Below are positions 15,989 through 25,354 of a stretch of 37,146 bases of DNA, piece by piece. Both the position numbers and the translations under genes were made by a program. The notes under the pieces were generated by a model. It worked only from the letters and a program-made list of their open reading frames with translations, searched no databases and was not told the DNA's origin. Source of the stretch: Rhizobium sp. Root483D2. Its GTDB lineage: Bacteria; Pseudomonadota; Alphaproteobacteria; Rhizobiales; Rhizobiaceae. The stretch spans positions 1 to 37,146 of the forward strand of contig NZ_LMFB01000018.1 of assembly GCF_001426685.1 (NCBI RefSeq), in the 5' to 3' direction. Every line of letters starts with the position of its first letter. Within the stretch, counting starts at the first letter, position 1.

Positions 15989-16369
15989 ATGGATATGCGT
16001 ACTCCCCTCGGCAAGGTTCGCGGCCTCGGTTCGGCCAAGGAAGGCACCGATCATTTCTGGCGCCAGCGGCTGACCGCCGTTGCCAACGTGCCGCTGATCA
16101 TCTTCTTCGTGCTGTTCCTGATCAAATATGCAGGCGCGCCCTATGCCGAGGTTGTCGTTGCCTTGTCGAACCCCTTCGTGGCGGTGGTCATGGGTCTGGT
16201 CGTCCTCTCTGGCCTGATCCATATGAAGCTCGGCATGCAGGTCGTCATCGAGGACTATGTCCACGGCGAAGGCGCCAAGGTCGTCCTCGTCATGCTCAAT
16301 ACATTTTTTGCGATCGCAGTTGGCGGGCTCTGTCTTTTCGCCATCCTGAAGATCGCGTTTGCAGGGTAA
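15989..16369 (+). CDS. sdhD: Succinate dehydrogenase membrane anchor subunit
   Basis: Second membrane anchor of complex II, 126 aa with three membrane helices. [19 protein letters not shown] at 74-92 includes the likely heme ligand H78 and the DY pair (89-90) that corresponds to quinone-site residues in the family. [15 protein letters not shown] near the start is typical of alphaproteobacterial SdhD. It stops 6 bp before sdhA. Confidence 0.95.
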   Translation: MDMRTPLGKVRGLGSAKEGTDHFWRQRLTAVANVPLIIFFVLFLIKYAGAPYAEVVVALSNPFVAVVMGLVVLSGLIHMKLGMQVVIEDYVHGEGAKVVLVMLNTFFAIAVGGLCLFAILKIAFAG

Positions 16370-16375
16370 TTCAAA

Positions 16376-18220
16376 ATGGCACCCACCTCATCGCCTGTTA
16401 TTAACGGCCACGCCTATGATTATGTCGATCATGCCTATGACGTGATCGTCGTCGGCGCCGGCGGCGCCGGATTGCGCGCCACGCTCGGCATGGCCGAACA
16501 GGGCTTCAAGACGGCCTGCATCACCAAGGTTTTCCCGACGCGCTCGCACACGGTTGCAGCCCAGGGCGGTATCGCCGCATCGCTGACCAATATGACGCCG
16601 GATAGCTGGCAGTGGCATCTCTACGATACGGTCAAGGGTTCCGACTGGCTCGGCGATGTCGATGCCATGCAATACCTGACCATGGAAGCGCCAAAGGCCG
16701 TCTATGAGCTCGAACATTACGGCGTTCCGTTCTCGCGCAATGCCGAGGGCAAGATCTACCAGCGGCCGTTCGGCGGCCACATGCAAAATTACGGCGAAGG
16801 CCCGCCGGTACAGCGCACCTGCGCCGTTGCCGACCGCACCGGTCATGCCATTCTGCACACGCTCTATGGGCAGTCGCTGAAGAACAATGCCGAATTCTTC
16901 ATCGAATATTTCGCGCTCGACCTGATCATGTCGGATGACGGCAGCCGCTGCACCGGCGTCGTCGCCTGGAATCTCGACGACGGTACGATCCATCGCTTCT
17001 CGGCCAAGATGGTCGTTCTCGCGACCGGCGGCTATGGCCGTTCCTATTTCTCGGCGACCTCCGCCCATACCTGCACCGGCGACGGTGGCGGCATGGTGGC
17101 GCGCGCCGGTCTGCCGCTGCAGGACATGGAATTCGTCCAATTCCACCCGACCGGCATTTACGGCTCAGGCTGCCTGATCACTGAAGGTGCGCGCGGCGAA
17201 GGCGGCTATCTCGTCAATTCCGAAGGCGAGCGCTTCATGGAACGCTATGCGCCGTCGGCCAAGGATCTGGCCTCGCGTGACGTCGTGTCGCGTTGCATGA
17301 CGCTGGAAATCCGCGAAGGCCGCGGCGTCGGCAAGAACAAGGACCATATCTACCTGCATCTCGACCATCTCGACCCAGCCGTTCTGCACGAGCGCCTGCC
17401 GGGCATTTCCGAGAGCGCCAAGATCTTTGCCGGTGTCGATGTCACGCGCGAGCCGATCCCGGTCCTGCCGACCGTTCACTACAATATGGGCGGCATTCCG
17501 ACCAATTATTGGGGTGAAGTCCTGAATGCCGACGGGGAAAATCCCGAACGCATCCTGCCCGGCCTGATGGCCGTCGGCGAAGCCGGCTGCGCCTCCGTGC
17601 ACGGGGCAAACCGCCTCGGCTCCAACTCGCTGATCGACCTCGTGGTCTTCGGCCGTGCCGCTGCAATCCGTGCCGGCGAAGTCATCGACCGGGCGGCACC
17701 CATTCCGGCGATCAACGAAAAAGCCTGCGAAAAGATCATGACGCGCTTCGACAAGCTGCGTTTTGCCAATGGCTCGACGCCGACGGCCGTGCTGCGTGAA
17801 AAGATGCAGCGCACCATGCAGGACGACGCCGCCGTGTTCCGCACGCAGGAATCGCTGGAAAGCGGCTGTAAGCGGATGAGCGCGATCTGGCAGGAACTGA
17901 GCGACGTCAAGGTCACCGACCGCTCGATGATCTGGAATTCCGACCTGGTGGAAACGCTGGAACTGGAAAACCTGATGGCCAATGCCATCGTCACCGTCTA
18001 TGGCGCCGAAGCCCGCAAGGAAAGCCGCGGCAGCCACGCACGCGAGGATTTCGTCGATGGCCCGTTTGGCGGCCGCGACGATATCAACTGGCGCAAGCAT
18101 ACGCTGTCCTGGGTGAACGAGGCCGGCGAAGTCAGGCTCGACTACCGCCCGGTTCATACCGAGCTTCTGGCCGAGGGCATCGATCCGAAAAAGATCGAGC
18201 CGAAGGCGCGTGTGTATTGA
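16376..18220 (+). CDS. sdhA: Succinate dehydrogenase flavoprotein subunit
   Basis: Catalytic subunit that oxidises succinate to fumarate with covalently bound FAD, 614 aa. The dinucleotide motif [11 protein letters not shown] lies at 25-35. H58 in [13 protein letters not shown] is the residue that carries FAD in this family. [23 protein letters not shown] near 258 and the HxxxGG-type [10 protein letters not shown] near 364 complete the substrate site, and the C-terminus ends PKARVY as expected for a full-length protein. Normally sdhB follows at once; here 51 bp and then a toxin-antitoxin pair intervene. Confidence 0.98.
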   Translation: MAPTSSPVINGHAYDYVDHAYDVIVVGAGGAGLRATLGMAEQGFKTACITKVFPTRSHTVAAQGGIAASLTNMTPDSWQWHLYDTVKGSDWLGDVDAMQYLTMEAPKAVYELEHYGVPFSRNAEGKIYQRPFGGHMQNYGEGPPVQRTCAVADRTGHAILHTLYGQSLKNNAEFFIEYFALDLIMSDDGSRCTGVVAWNLDDGTIHRFSAKMVVLATGGYGRSYFSATSAHTCTGDGGGMVARAGLPLQDMEFVQFHPTGIYGSGCLITEGARGEGGYLVNSEGERFMERYAPSAKDLASRDVVSRCMTLEIREGRGVGKNKDHIYLHLDHLDPAVLHERLPGISESAKIFAGVDVTREPIPVLPTVHYNMGGIPTNYWGEVLNADGENPERILPGLMAVGEAGCASVHGANRLGSNSLIDLVVFGRAAAIRAGEVIDRAAPIPAINEKACEKIMTRFDKLRFANGSTPTAVLREKMQRTMQDDAAVFRTQESLESGCKRMSAIWQELSDVKVTDRSMIWNSDLVETLELENLMANAIVTVYGAEARKESRGSHAREDFVDGPFGGRDDINWRKHTLSWVNEAGEVRLDYRPVHTELLAEGIDPKKIEPKARVY

Positions 18221-18271
18221 GGGTGTTTGTGGCAGGATAAAACAAGGACCAGATCCGCGAAGGACCCTGAT

Positions 18272-18508
18272 ATGGGTGAAATGAATATCAGAATTGAGGA
18301 CGAACTGCGCACGAAGATAGAAGATTTGGCGAAGAGCAATGCACGTTCGCTCAACGCGGAAATTTCCGATCTTCTGACAAAAGCCGTCAACTATGAGCGC
18401 CGCCAGGAGAGCTTTGCCGACATAGCGCGAAGGATCGCTGCCATGACGCCGAAGGATGTGCCGCAAACCGGCAGCCTGGAGATGCTCAGAGAGGATCGCG
18501 ATCGGTGA
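18272..18508 (+). CDS. RHH (FitA/VapB-like) antitoxin
   Basis: A 78-aa ribbon-helix-helix protein. The DNA-binding strand is MNIRIE at 4-9, helix A covers about 10-22 and helix B about 28-39 (NAEISDLLTKAV), as in Arc/FitA-like antitoxins. The C-terminal DIARRIAAM to REDRDR tail, basic and acidic in patches, is where such antitoxins grip a PIN toxin. A frame from 18227 exists, but the ATG at 18272 has AGGA at good spacing. Its TGA overlaps the toxin GTG by 4 bp, the typical coupling in vapBC pairs. It lies 51 bp after sdhA. Codons such as AGA and ATA, scarce in its neighbours, suggest it was acquired. Confidence 0.87.
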   Translation: MGEMNIRIEDELRTKIEDLAKSNARSLNAEISDLLTKAVNYERRQESFADIARRIAAMTPKDVPQTGSLEMLREDRDR

Positions 18509-18963
18509 TCCTCGTGGTTGATGCCTCCGTGGCCGTGATGTGGTTCATTAAGGAAGTGGGGCACGACAAAGCTTTGGCGCTTGCCGAACATGGGAACATC
18601 TTGATTGCCCCTGACCTTATCTTTCCCGAGGTCGGCAATGTTCTTAGACGGAAAGTGCGGCAGGGCCTGATATCGGAAACCCAGGCATCGATGGCGGTGC
18701 AGAGACTTCCGGATGCTTTTAGGCGGATCGTGCCGTGTGCGGATTTGATCGACAATGCCTTTTCCATGGCATCGCAGCTCGATCATTCGGTTTACGACGC
18801 GCTTTATCTGGCCTGTGCGATGGTGCAGCCGGATGGAAAGCTGGTCACGGTGGATGAAAAGTTCAGATCCAAGGCCACCGCTGCCGGGTACGGCGAGAAG
18901 ATTTTGAATTTGGACGCAGCTTACGCGCTCGTCACGACGTCACAGGAAAACGACAATGGTTGA
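18505..18963 (+). CDS. VapC-like PIN-domain ribonuclease toxin
   Basis: A 152-aa PIN-domain protein. All four acidic metal ligands are present: D6 in [12 protein letters not shown]42 in FPEVGN, D98 in [12 protein letters not shown] and D117 in VTVDEKF, so an active nuclease is expected. VapC toxins of this kind cut tRNAs or rRNA when freed from the antitoxin. It starts at GTG 18505, overlapping the antitoxin stop by 4 bp. Its stop lies inside the sdhB start region: the sdhB ATG is at 18956, an 8-bp overlap. The last residues (SQENDNG) are encoded by what reads as the sdhB ribosome site (AGGA at 18944-18947), consistent with a cassette inserted right up to the sdhB leader. Confidence 0.88.
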   Translation: MILVVDASVAVMWFIKEVGHDKALALAEHGNILIAPDLIFPEVGNVLRRKVRQGLISETQASMAVQRLPDAFRRIVPCADLIDNAFSMASQLDHSVYDALYLACAMVQPDGKLVTVDEKFRSKATAAGYGEKILNLDAAYALVTTSQENDNG

Positions 18964-19735
18964 ACTCGCTCTCCCCAAGAATTCGACGATGACCGAAGGC
19001 AAGGTTTGGCCGAAGCCGGCTGGTGCCACCAATACCCGCGAGTTCCGCATCTATCGCTGGAGCCCGGATGACGGCAAGAACCCGTCGATCGATACGTTCT
19101 ATATCGATGTCGATGATTGCGGCCCGATGGTTCTGGATGCGCTGCTCTATATCAAGAACAAGATCGATCCGACGCTGACATTGCGCCGCTCCTGCCGTGA
19201 AGGCATTTGCGGGTCCTGCGCCATGAATATCGATGGCACCAATACGCTGGCCTGCACCAAGGGCATGGATGAGGTGAAGGGTACGGTGAAGGTCTACCCG
19301 CTGCCGCATATGCCTGTCGTCAAGGACCTGGTGCCGGATCTCACCAATTTCTACGCCCAGCACCGCTCGATCGAGCCCTGGCTGAAGACGGTCTCGCCGA
19401 CGCCGGCTAAGGAATGGAAGCAGAGCCATGAGGACCGCCAGAAGCTTGACGGTCTCTACGAGTGCATTCTGTGCGCCTGCTGTTCCGCCTCGTGCCCCAG
19501 CTACTGGTGGAACGGCGACCGCTATCTCGGTCCGGCCGTGCTGCTGCAGGCCTATCGCTGGCTGATCGACAGCCGTGACGAGGCCAAGGGCGAGCGTCTC
19601 GACAATCTGGAAGATCCTTTCCGTCTTTATCGCTGCCATACGATCATGAATTGCGCCCAGACCTGTCCGAAAGGTTTGAACCCGGCCAAGGCGATCGGGG
19701 AAATCAAGAAGATGATGGTGGAACGGCGGGTTTGA
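18956..19735 (+). CDS. sdhB: Succinate dehydrogenase iron-sulfur subunit
   Basis: Carries electrons from SdhA to the quinone site, 259 aa. The [2Fe-2S] cysteines are in [10 protein letters not shown] with a following C (about 78-98). The [4Fe-4S] and [3Fe-4S] clusters are held by [12 protein letters not shown] near 171-182 and [17 protein letters not shown] near 228-244. The ATG at 18956 has AGGA 8 bp upstream, located inside the toxin gene. In most alphaproteobacteria sdhB directly follows sdhA; here its start overlaps the end of the PIN toxin gene by 8 bp. All ligands are intact, so complex II should be functional. Confidence 0.97.
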   Translation: MVELALPKNSTMTEGKVWPKPAGATNTREFRIYRWSPDDGKNPSIDTFYIDVDDCGPMVLDALLYIKNKIDPTLTLRRSCREGICGSCAMNIDGTNTLACTKGMDEVKGTVKVYPLPHMPVVKDLVPDLTNFYAQHRSIEPWLKTVSPTPAKEWKQSHEDRQKLDGLYECILCACCSASCPSYWWNGDRYLGPAVLLQAYRWLIDSRDEAKGERLDNLEDPFRLYRCHTIMNCAQTCPKGLNPAKAIGEIKKMMVERRV

Positions 19736-20079
19736 TAACGTCGGGATCGCGGGCAGGGCTTCCACCCCCCTCTGTCACTGCGTGACATCTCCCCCGCAAG
19801 GGGGGAGATTGTTCTTTTCCCGGGCTTGCCCCTTGAGGAGGAAATGTCGGCGTCGCCGACAAAGGGGGATGGCCGCATACGCTGACCGTGCTGGACGCTC
19901 AAAGTGCGCTCCAAGCGTCCGCTCCATCCGGCAACCTCGCGACGCACGGTTCCAACCGTTTCAATCATGCCACAGGTCTCAAAGATTCCGCCGCATCTTG
20001 ATTTTAAAGTTAGTTTTAAGCTAATTCCGCCTATATTCCCCTGGACAAAGCGATAGCAGAGATGATCGGGAGCAAAAAC
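19736..20079. other. 344-bp intergenic region after sdhB
   Basis: The left half is a type B mosaic repeat (19762-19870), whose palindromes may also end the sdh transcript. The right part (about 19995-20045) is AT-rich, with CTTGATTTTAAAG and CCTATATTCC elements that may include the promoter of the following lipoprotein gene. Two TTAA words there are separated by 8 bases, not the 7 of a CtrA site. No gene is seen. Confidence 0.55.
19762..19870. repeat. Intergenic mosaic repeat, type B (double unit)
   Basis: Unit 1 has CCACCCCCCTCTGTCAC-tgc-GTGACAT and CTCCCCC-gcaa-GGGGGGAGAT. A spacer with TTGTTCTTTT follows, then an inverted unit with CCCCTTGAGG, ATGTCGGCG-tcgc-CGACA and AGGGGG. The element at 35654-35790 has the same plan and the same GGGGGAGATTGTTCTTTT junction. 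Confidence 0.8.
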
Positions 20080-20622
20080 ATGCGGACAATACATGCGGTG
20101 GCGGGACTGGCCGTGGTGCTGGCGCTGGCTGGATGTCAGAGAACGTCCACGAGCGATTTCGGTGGAAACCCCGTTTCGCCGGCTCCCCTGCAGGCGCAGC
20201 CTGTGCCGACGGTATCGTCGGGCCAGCTGGCTGCACCCGGCGATACATCGCAGTTTCCGGCAGCGCCCGTCAGCGGCACGGCTGCGGTCGGTGGTGTCAC
20301 GACACCCGGCGGCACCGAGGTTGCAGCGGCAGCCAATGCGCTTGACGTGACCAAGGAATCGATGGTCGGCAACTGGCGTGTTTCGAACGGCGGCAGTTCC
20401 TGCGACATGTTCTTGACGCTCACCAATCTCGGCAGCGGCTCGCGCGGCGGCACGCGCGGTTGCGCTGGCGAACTGACGGCGATGGGCTCCTGGGAAGTGG
20501 CCGGCAAGCAGGTCGTGCTGAAGGACCGCAACGGCAATCCGCTCGCCCGCCTGTTCAAGACGGCCGATGCCCGCTTTGACGGCTCGACGAATGGCGGCCA
20601 GCCGGTCAGCCTCAGCCGCTAA
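20080..20622 (+). CDS. Inh/AprI-like protease-inhibitor lipoprotein
   Basis: A 180-aa lipoprotein. The signal ends in the lipobox LALAGC with C19 as the lipidated residue, followed by a Pro/Ala/Thr-rich linker to about residue 90. The C-terminal part (about 97-176, containing [19 protein letters not shown] and RGCAGEL) looks like the AprI/Inh beta-barrel that inhibits serralysin-type metalloproteases, with a cysteine pair as in that family. I infer an outer-membrane or periplasmic protein that may protect the cell from its own or foreign proteases; no protease gene is nearby. An ATG at 20062 is in frame, but 20080 has GGGAG at the right distance. A clear terminator follows. Confidence 0.8.
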   Translation: MRTIHAVAGLAVVLALAGCQRTSTSDFGGNPVSPAPLQAQPVPTVSSGQLAAPGDTSQFPAAPVSGTAAVGGVTTPGGTEVAAAANALDVTKESMVGNWRVSNGGSSCDMFLTLTNLGSGSRGGTRGCAGELTAMGSWEVAGKQVVLKDRNGNPLARLFKTADARFDGSTNGGQPVSLSR

Positions 20623-20636
20623 TCCATCAGCCCAGC

Positions 20637-20660
20637 AGCCCGGCTCCAGCCGGGCTTTTT
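20637..20660 (+). terminator. Rho-independent terminator after the lipoprotein gene
   Basis: AGCCCGGC at 20637-20644 pairs perfectly with GCCGGGCT at 20649-20656 around the loop TCCA, followed by a run of T. Placed 15 bp after the stop codon. Confidence 0.92.
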
Positions 20661-20696
20661 CTTGCCGTCGTTTCCGACATAGAACCGGTAAAGCGC

Positions 20697-21851
20697 GTGC
20701 CCAATCCACAAGACAGTATTTCGCGAAAACTCGAAGCCATGATCGCGGCGGGAACGCTGACGCGTGACCCCGCGCAACTTGTCATCGCCAAGCGCCTTGA
20801 TCAGCTCTCCTCGGAACTGGCCGCCAGCCGCGCCCAGCGCAAGTCGAATGCGCTCGGCTGGTTGTTTGCCTCGCGCAAGACCGAGCAGCCGCCGTTAAAG
20901 GGGCTCTATCTCTATGGTGGCGTCGGGCGTGGCAAGACGATGCTGATGGACCTGTTTTTCGAGACGGTGCCGATCCAGCGCAAGCGGCGGGCGCATTTCC
21001 ATGAATTCATGGCCGATGTGCACGAGCGCATCTTCAAGCACCGGCAGAAGTTGAAGAACGGCGAAACGCGCCAGGCCGATCCGATGCCGCCGGTGGCGGC
21101 GGAAATCCTGTCGGAGGCCCGGCTTTTGTGCTTCGACGAATTCTCCGTCACCGACATTGCCGATGCGATGATCCTGTCGCGGCTGTTCGGCGAGCTGTTT
21201 TCCAAGGGCTGCGTGCTGGTGGCGACATCCAATGTCGAGCCAGGCAATCTCTACAAGGATGGGCTGAACCGCGGGTTGTTCCTGCCGTTCATCGACCTGT
21301 TGAAGGCGCATGCGAACATCGTGCCGCTGGATACGGCGACGGATTACCGGCTGGCGAAGATCGAGGGTCTGCCGGTCTGGTCTTCGCCGCTCGGGCCGGA
21401 AGCGGATGCCGAGCTCGACAATGCCTGGAAGCTGGCAACGGCCGGGCTGACGGTCAATTCCGCCGAAGTTGCCTTCAAGGGCCGCAAGATCATCGTTCCC
21501 AAGGCTGCCGGCGAATGCGCGCGGTTTTCCTTTGCCGATCTCTGCGAGAAGCCGCTCGGGGCTGCGGATTATCTCGCCATTCTCTCGCAGTACCGGACGA
21601 TCTTTGTCGAGCATATCCCGCATCTGGGGCCGGAGCGGCGCAATGAGACCAAGCGCTTCATCATGCTGATCGACACGATCTACGATCACGGCGCGCGGCT
21701 ATTTGCCTCCGCAGCGGCGGCGCCGGTCGATCTGCTGACGGCGAAAAAAGGCACCGAAGGGTTCGAGTTTGACCGTACGGTATCGCGCCTGATCGAGCTT
21801 CAGAGCAAGGAATATGCCGCAAACCATGACGGCAATTCTGCTGTTTTGTGA
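20697..21851 (+). CDS. zapE: ZapE/AFG1-family ATPase
   Basis: A 384-aa P-loop ATPase of the AFG1 (LACE1) family. Walker A is GGVGRGKT at 74-81 and Walker B is LLCFDE at 143-148, followed by FSVTDIADA and the ATSNVEPGNLYKDGLNR sensor region. In E. coli ZapE binds FtsZ and modulates the division ring. Mitochondrial AFG1 helps turn over respiratory-chain subunits. The gene commonly lies directly before mdh in alphaproteobacteria, as here, in a cluster of TCA-cycle genes. Start is GTG at 20697; an upstream terminator isolates it from the lipoprotein gene. Confidence 0.92.
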   Translation: MPNPQDSISRKLEAMIAAGTLTRDPAQLVIAKRLDQLSSELAASRAQRKSNALGWLFASRKTEQPPLKGLYLYGGVGRGKTMLMDLFFETVPIQRKRRAHFHEFMADVHERIFKHRQKLKNGETRQADPMPPVAAEILSEARLLCFDEFSVTDIADAMILSRLFGELFSKGCVLVATSNVEPGNLYKDGLNRGLFLPFIDLLKAHANIVPLDTATDYRLAKIEGLPVWSSPLGPEADAELDNAWKLATAGLTVNSAEVAFKGRKIIVPKAAGECARFSFADLCEKPLGAADYLAILSQYRTIFVEHIPHLGPERRNETKRFIMLIDTIYDHGARLFASAAAAPVDLLTAKKGTEGFEFDRTVSRLIELQSKEYAANHDGNSAVL

Positions 21852-23008
<1,157 letters not shown>

Positions 23009-23053
23009 GAGCGCTCCCGGTATTGCCATCAGGCTGAAACAGGAAATTTCCCG

Positions 23054-24247
23054 ATGAACATTCATGAATATCAAGCCAAGGCTCTGTTGAAGACCTTTGG
23101 CGCACCGGTTGCGGAAGGTGTCGCCATCTTCTCGGCGGATGAAGCAGAAGCGGCGGCAAAGTCGCTTCCAGGCCCGCTCTACGTGGTCAAGAGCCAGATC
23201 CATGCTGGCGGCCGCGGCAAGGGCAAGTTCAAGGAACTCGGCCCGGATGCCAAGGGCGGCGTTCGCCTGGCGTTTTCCATCGACGAAGCCAAGGCGCATG
23301 CCAAGGAAATGATGGGCAACACGCTGGTGACAGCGCAGACCGGCGAAGCCGGCAAGCAGGTCAACCGTCTCTATATCGAAGACGGCGCCGACATTGCCCG
23401 CGAGCTTTACCTCTCGCTGCTCGTCGACCGCTCGGTCGGCCGCGTTGCCTTCGTGGTATCCACCGAAGGCGGCATGGACATCGAGGCTGTCGCCCATGAC
23501 ACGCCCGAGAAGATCCACACCATCGCCATCGATCCGGAAACGGGCGTGACGGATGCGGATGTTGCCGCGATCTCCAAGGCTCTGGAGCTTTCGGGCGCTG
23601 CTGCCGAAGATGCCAAGTCGCTGTTCCCGATCCTCTACAAGGCCTTCAACGAGAAGGACATGGCGCTGCTCGAGGTCAACCCGCTGATCGTCATGAAGAA
23701 CGATCATCTGCGTGTTCTCGATGCCAAGATGTCGTTCGACGGCAATGCGATCTTCCGTCACGACGACGTCAAGGCGCTGCGCGACGAGACCGAAGAAGAT
23801 GCCAAGGAAATCGAGGCCTCGAAGTGGGATCTCGCCTATGTGGCGCTCGATGGCAACATTGGCTGCATGGTCAATGGCGCAGGTCTTGCCATGGCAACGA
23901 TGGACATCATCAAGCTGTACGGCAAGGAGCCGGCAAACTTCTGCGACGTTGGCGGTGGCGCCGGCAAGGAGAAGGTGGCTGCGGCCTTCAAGATCATCAC
24001 GGCCGACCCCAAGGTCGAAGGCATTCTCGTCAACATCTTCGGCGGCATCATGAAATGTGACGTCATTGCCGAAGGCGTCGTCGCTGCCGTGCAGGAAGTC
24101 GGCCTCAAGGTTCCGCTCGTCGTGCGGCTTGAAGGCACCAATGTCGAGCTCGGCAAGAAGATCCTGAATGAATCGGGTCTCGCGATCACGGCGGCAGACG
24201 ACTTGGACGATGCGGCCAAGAAGATCGTCGCTGCGATCAACGCCTAA
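23054..24247 (+). CDS. sucC: Succinyl-CoA ligase subunit beta
   Basis: Beta subunit of succinyl-CoA synthetase, which makes ATP or GTP from succinyl-CoA. It is 397 aa, as usual. The N-terminal ATP-grasp fold starts [16 protein letters not shown], with [14 protein letters not shown] near 46-59 in the nucleotide site. [10 protein letters not shown] near 207-216 and the glycine-rich [16 protein letters not shown] near 323-338 are family hallmarks. AGGAAA precedes the ATG. The gene is followed 18 bp later by sucD. Confidence 0.98.
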   Translation: MNIHEYQAKALLKTFGAPVAEGVAIFSADEAEAAAKSLPGPLYVVKSQIHAGGRGKGKFKELGPDAKGGVRLAFSIDEAKAHAKEMMGNTLVTAQTGEAGKQVNRLYIEDGADIARELYLSLLVDRSVGRVAFVVSTEGGMDIEAVAHDTPEKIHTIAIDPETGVTDADVAAISKALELSGAAAEDAKSLFPILYKAFNEKDMALLEVNPLIVMKNDHLRVLDAKMSFDGNAIFRHDDVKALRDETEEDAKEIEASKWDLAYVALDGNIGCMVNGAGLAMATMDIIKLYGKEPANFCDVGGGAGKEKVAAAFKIITADPKVEGILVNIFGGIMKCDVIAEGVVAAVQEVGLKVPLVVRLEGTNVELGKKILNESGLAITAADDLDDAAKKIVAAINA

Positions 24248-24265
24248 TTTGAAGGACCCGAACGT

Positions 24266-25168
24266 ATGTCTATTCTCGTCAATAAAGACACAAAGGTCCT
24301 GGTTCAGGGCCTGACCGGCAAGACCGGCACATTCCACACCGAGCAGGCGCTTGCCTATTACGGCACGCAGATGGTCGGCGGTATCCACCCCAAGAAGGGT
24401 GGCGAAACCTGGACGGGTTCGAAGGGCGAAAGCCTGCCGATCTTCGCAACGGTTGCCGAAGCCAAGGAACGCACCGGCGCCGACGCGTCCGTGATCTACG
24501 TTCCGCCGGCGGGTGCTGCCGACGCGATCATCGAGGCGATCGAAGCCGAGATCCCGTTCATCACCTGCATCACCGAAGGCATTCCGGTCATGGACATGGT
24601 TCGCGTCAAGGCCCGCCTCGACCGTTCCAAGTCGCGTCTGCTCGGCCCCAACTGCCCGGGCATCCTGACGCCGGAAGAATGCAAGATCGGCATCATGCCG
24701 GGCTCGATCTTCCGCAAGGGTTCGGTCGGCATCGTCTCGCGCTCCGGCACGCTGACCTATGAGGCCGTGTTCCAGACCTCGAACGAAGGCCTTGGCCAGA
24801 CGACGGCTGTCGGCATCGGCGGCGACCCGGTCAAGGGCACGGAATTCATTGACGTGCTGGAAATGTTCCTCGCTGACGACGCCACGACCTCGATCATCAT
24901 GATCGGCGAAATCGGCGGCTCGGCTGAAGAAGATGCGGCACAGTTCCTGATCGACGAAGCGAGACAAGGCCGCAAGAAGCCGATGGCAGGCTTCATCGCC
25001 GGCCGGACGGCGCCGAAGGGCCGGACCATGGGCCATGCCGGTGCTGTCGTTTCCGGCGGCAAGGGCGATGCGGAATCGAAGATTTCGGCCATGGAAGCGG
25101 CTGGCATCAAGGTATCGCCTTCCCCGGCGCGCCTCGGCAAGACGCTGGTCGAAGTCCTCAAGGGCTGA
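24266..25168 (+). CDS. sucD: Succinyl-CoA ligase subunit alpha
   Basis: Alpha subunit of succinyl-CoA synthetase, 300 aa. The CoA-binding Rossmann part is at the start ([17 protein letters not shown] near 13-29), [20 protein letters not shown] lies mid-protein, and the phosphorylated histidine is H257 in GHAGAVV. GAAGGA serves as ribosome site. A strong GC stem (25189-25219) lies just after the stop and may stabilise the message or reduce read-through into sucA. Confidence 0.98.
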   Translation: MSILVNKDTKVLVQGLTGKTGTFHTEQALAYYGTQMVGGIHPKKGGETWTGSKGESLPIFATVAEAKERTGADASVIYVPPAGAADAIIEAIEAEIPFITCITEGIPVMDMVRVKARLDRSKSRLLGPNCPGILTPEECKIGIMPGSIFRKGSVGIVSRSGTLTYEAVFQTSNEGLGQTTAVGIGGDPVKGTEFIDVLEMFLADDATTSIIMIGEIGGSAEEDAAQFLIDEARQGRKKPMAGFIAGRTAPKGRTMGHAGAVVSGGKGDAESKISAMEAAGIKVSPSPARLGKTLVEVLKG

Positions 25169-25188
25169 GACAGACCATACCAAGACGT

Positions 25189-25219
25189 GACCGGGCTTCC
25201 CATTGCGGATGGCCCGGTC
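25189..25219 (+). other. GC-rich hairpin between sucD and sucA
   Basis: GACCGGG at 25189-25195 pairs with CCCGGTC at 25213-25219, with an inner CCAT/ATGG stem and loop TGCGG after a four-base bulge. No T-run follows, so a processing or attenuation element is more likely than a plain terminator. Confidence 0.6.
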
Positions 25220-25261
25220 TGCACCATTTGAAGATGTGAAGGCGCATCAAGCGCTTTCGAC

Positions 25262-25292
25262 AATGCGGTTTACTTTCGCAAATGCGGTTTAC
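25262..25292 (+). promoter_or_regulatory. Tandem 12-bp direct repeat upstream of sucA
   Basis: AATGCGGTTTAC occurs at 25262-25273 and 25281-25292, a 19-bp period, about 65 bp before the sucA start codon. An exact repeat in the widest gap of the suc operon suggests a regulator-binding site for a separate sucA promoter; the regulator is unknown. Confidence 0.45.
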
Positions 25293-25323
25293 CGGGGCCA
25301 GCACCCGGCAGAGTTAACAAGTC

Positions 25324-25346
25324 AGGAGGCGGACGGACAGGTCCGC
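25324..25346 (+). promoter_or_regulatory. Distant Shine-Dalgarno followed by a hairpin before sucA
   Basis: AGGAGG at 25324-25329 lies 25 bp before the sucA ATG, too far for normal use. Between them GCGGAC (25329-25334) pairs with GTCCGC (25341-25346) over a 6-nt loop. If the hairpin forms, the AGGAG is brought to about 8 nt from the ATG. Otherwise only a weak GCAGAG is near. Confidence 0.45.
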
Positions 25347-25354
25347 AGAGCACC

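Noticed and set aside
20004..20019. Two TTAA words before the lipoprotein gene as a third CtrA box
   Set aside because: The spacing is 8 bases, not 7, and the region is AT-rich, so chance is likely.
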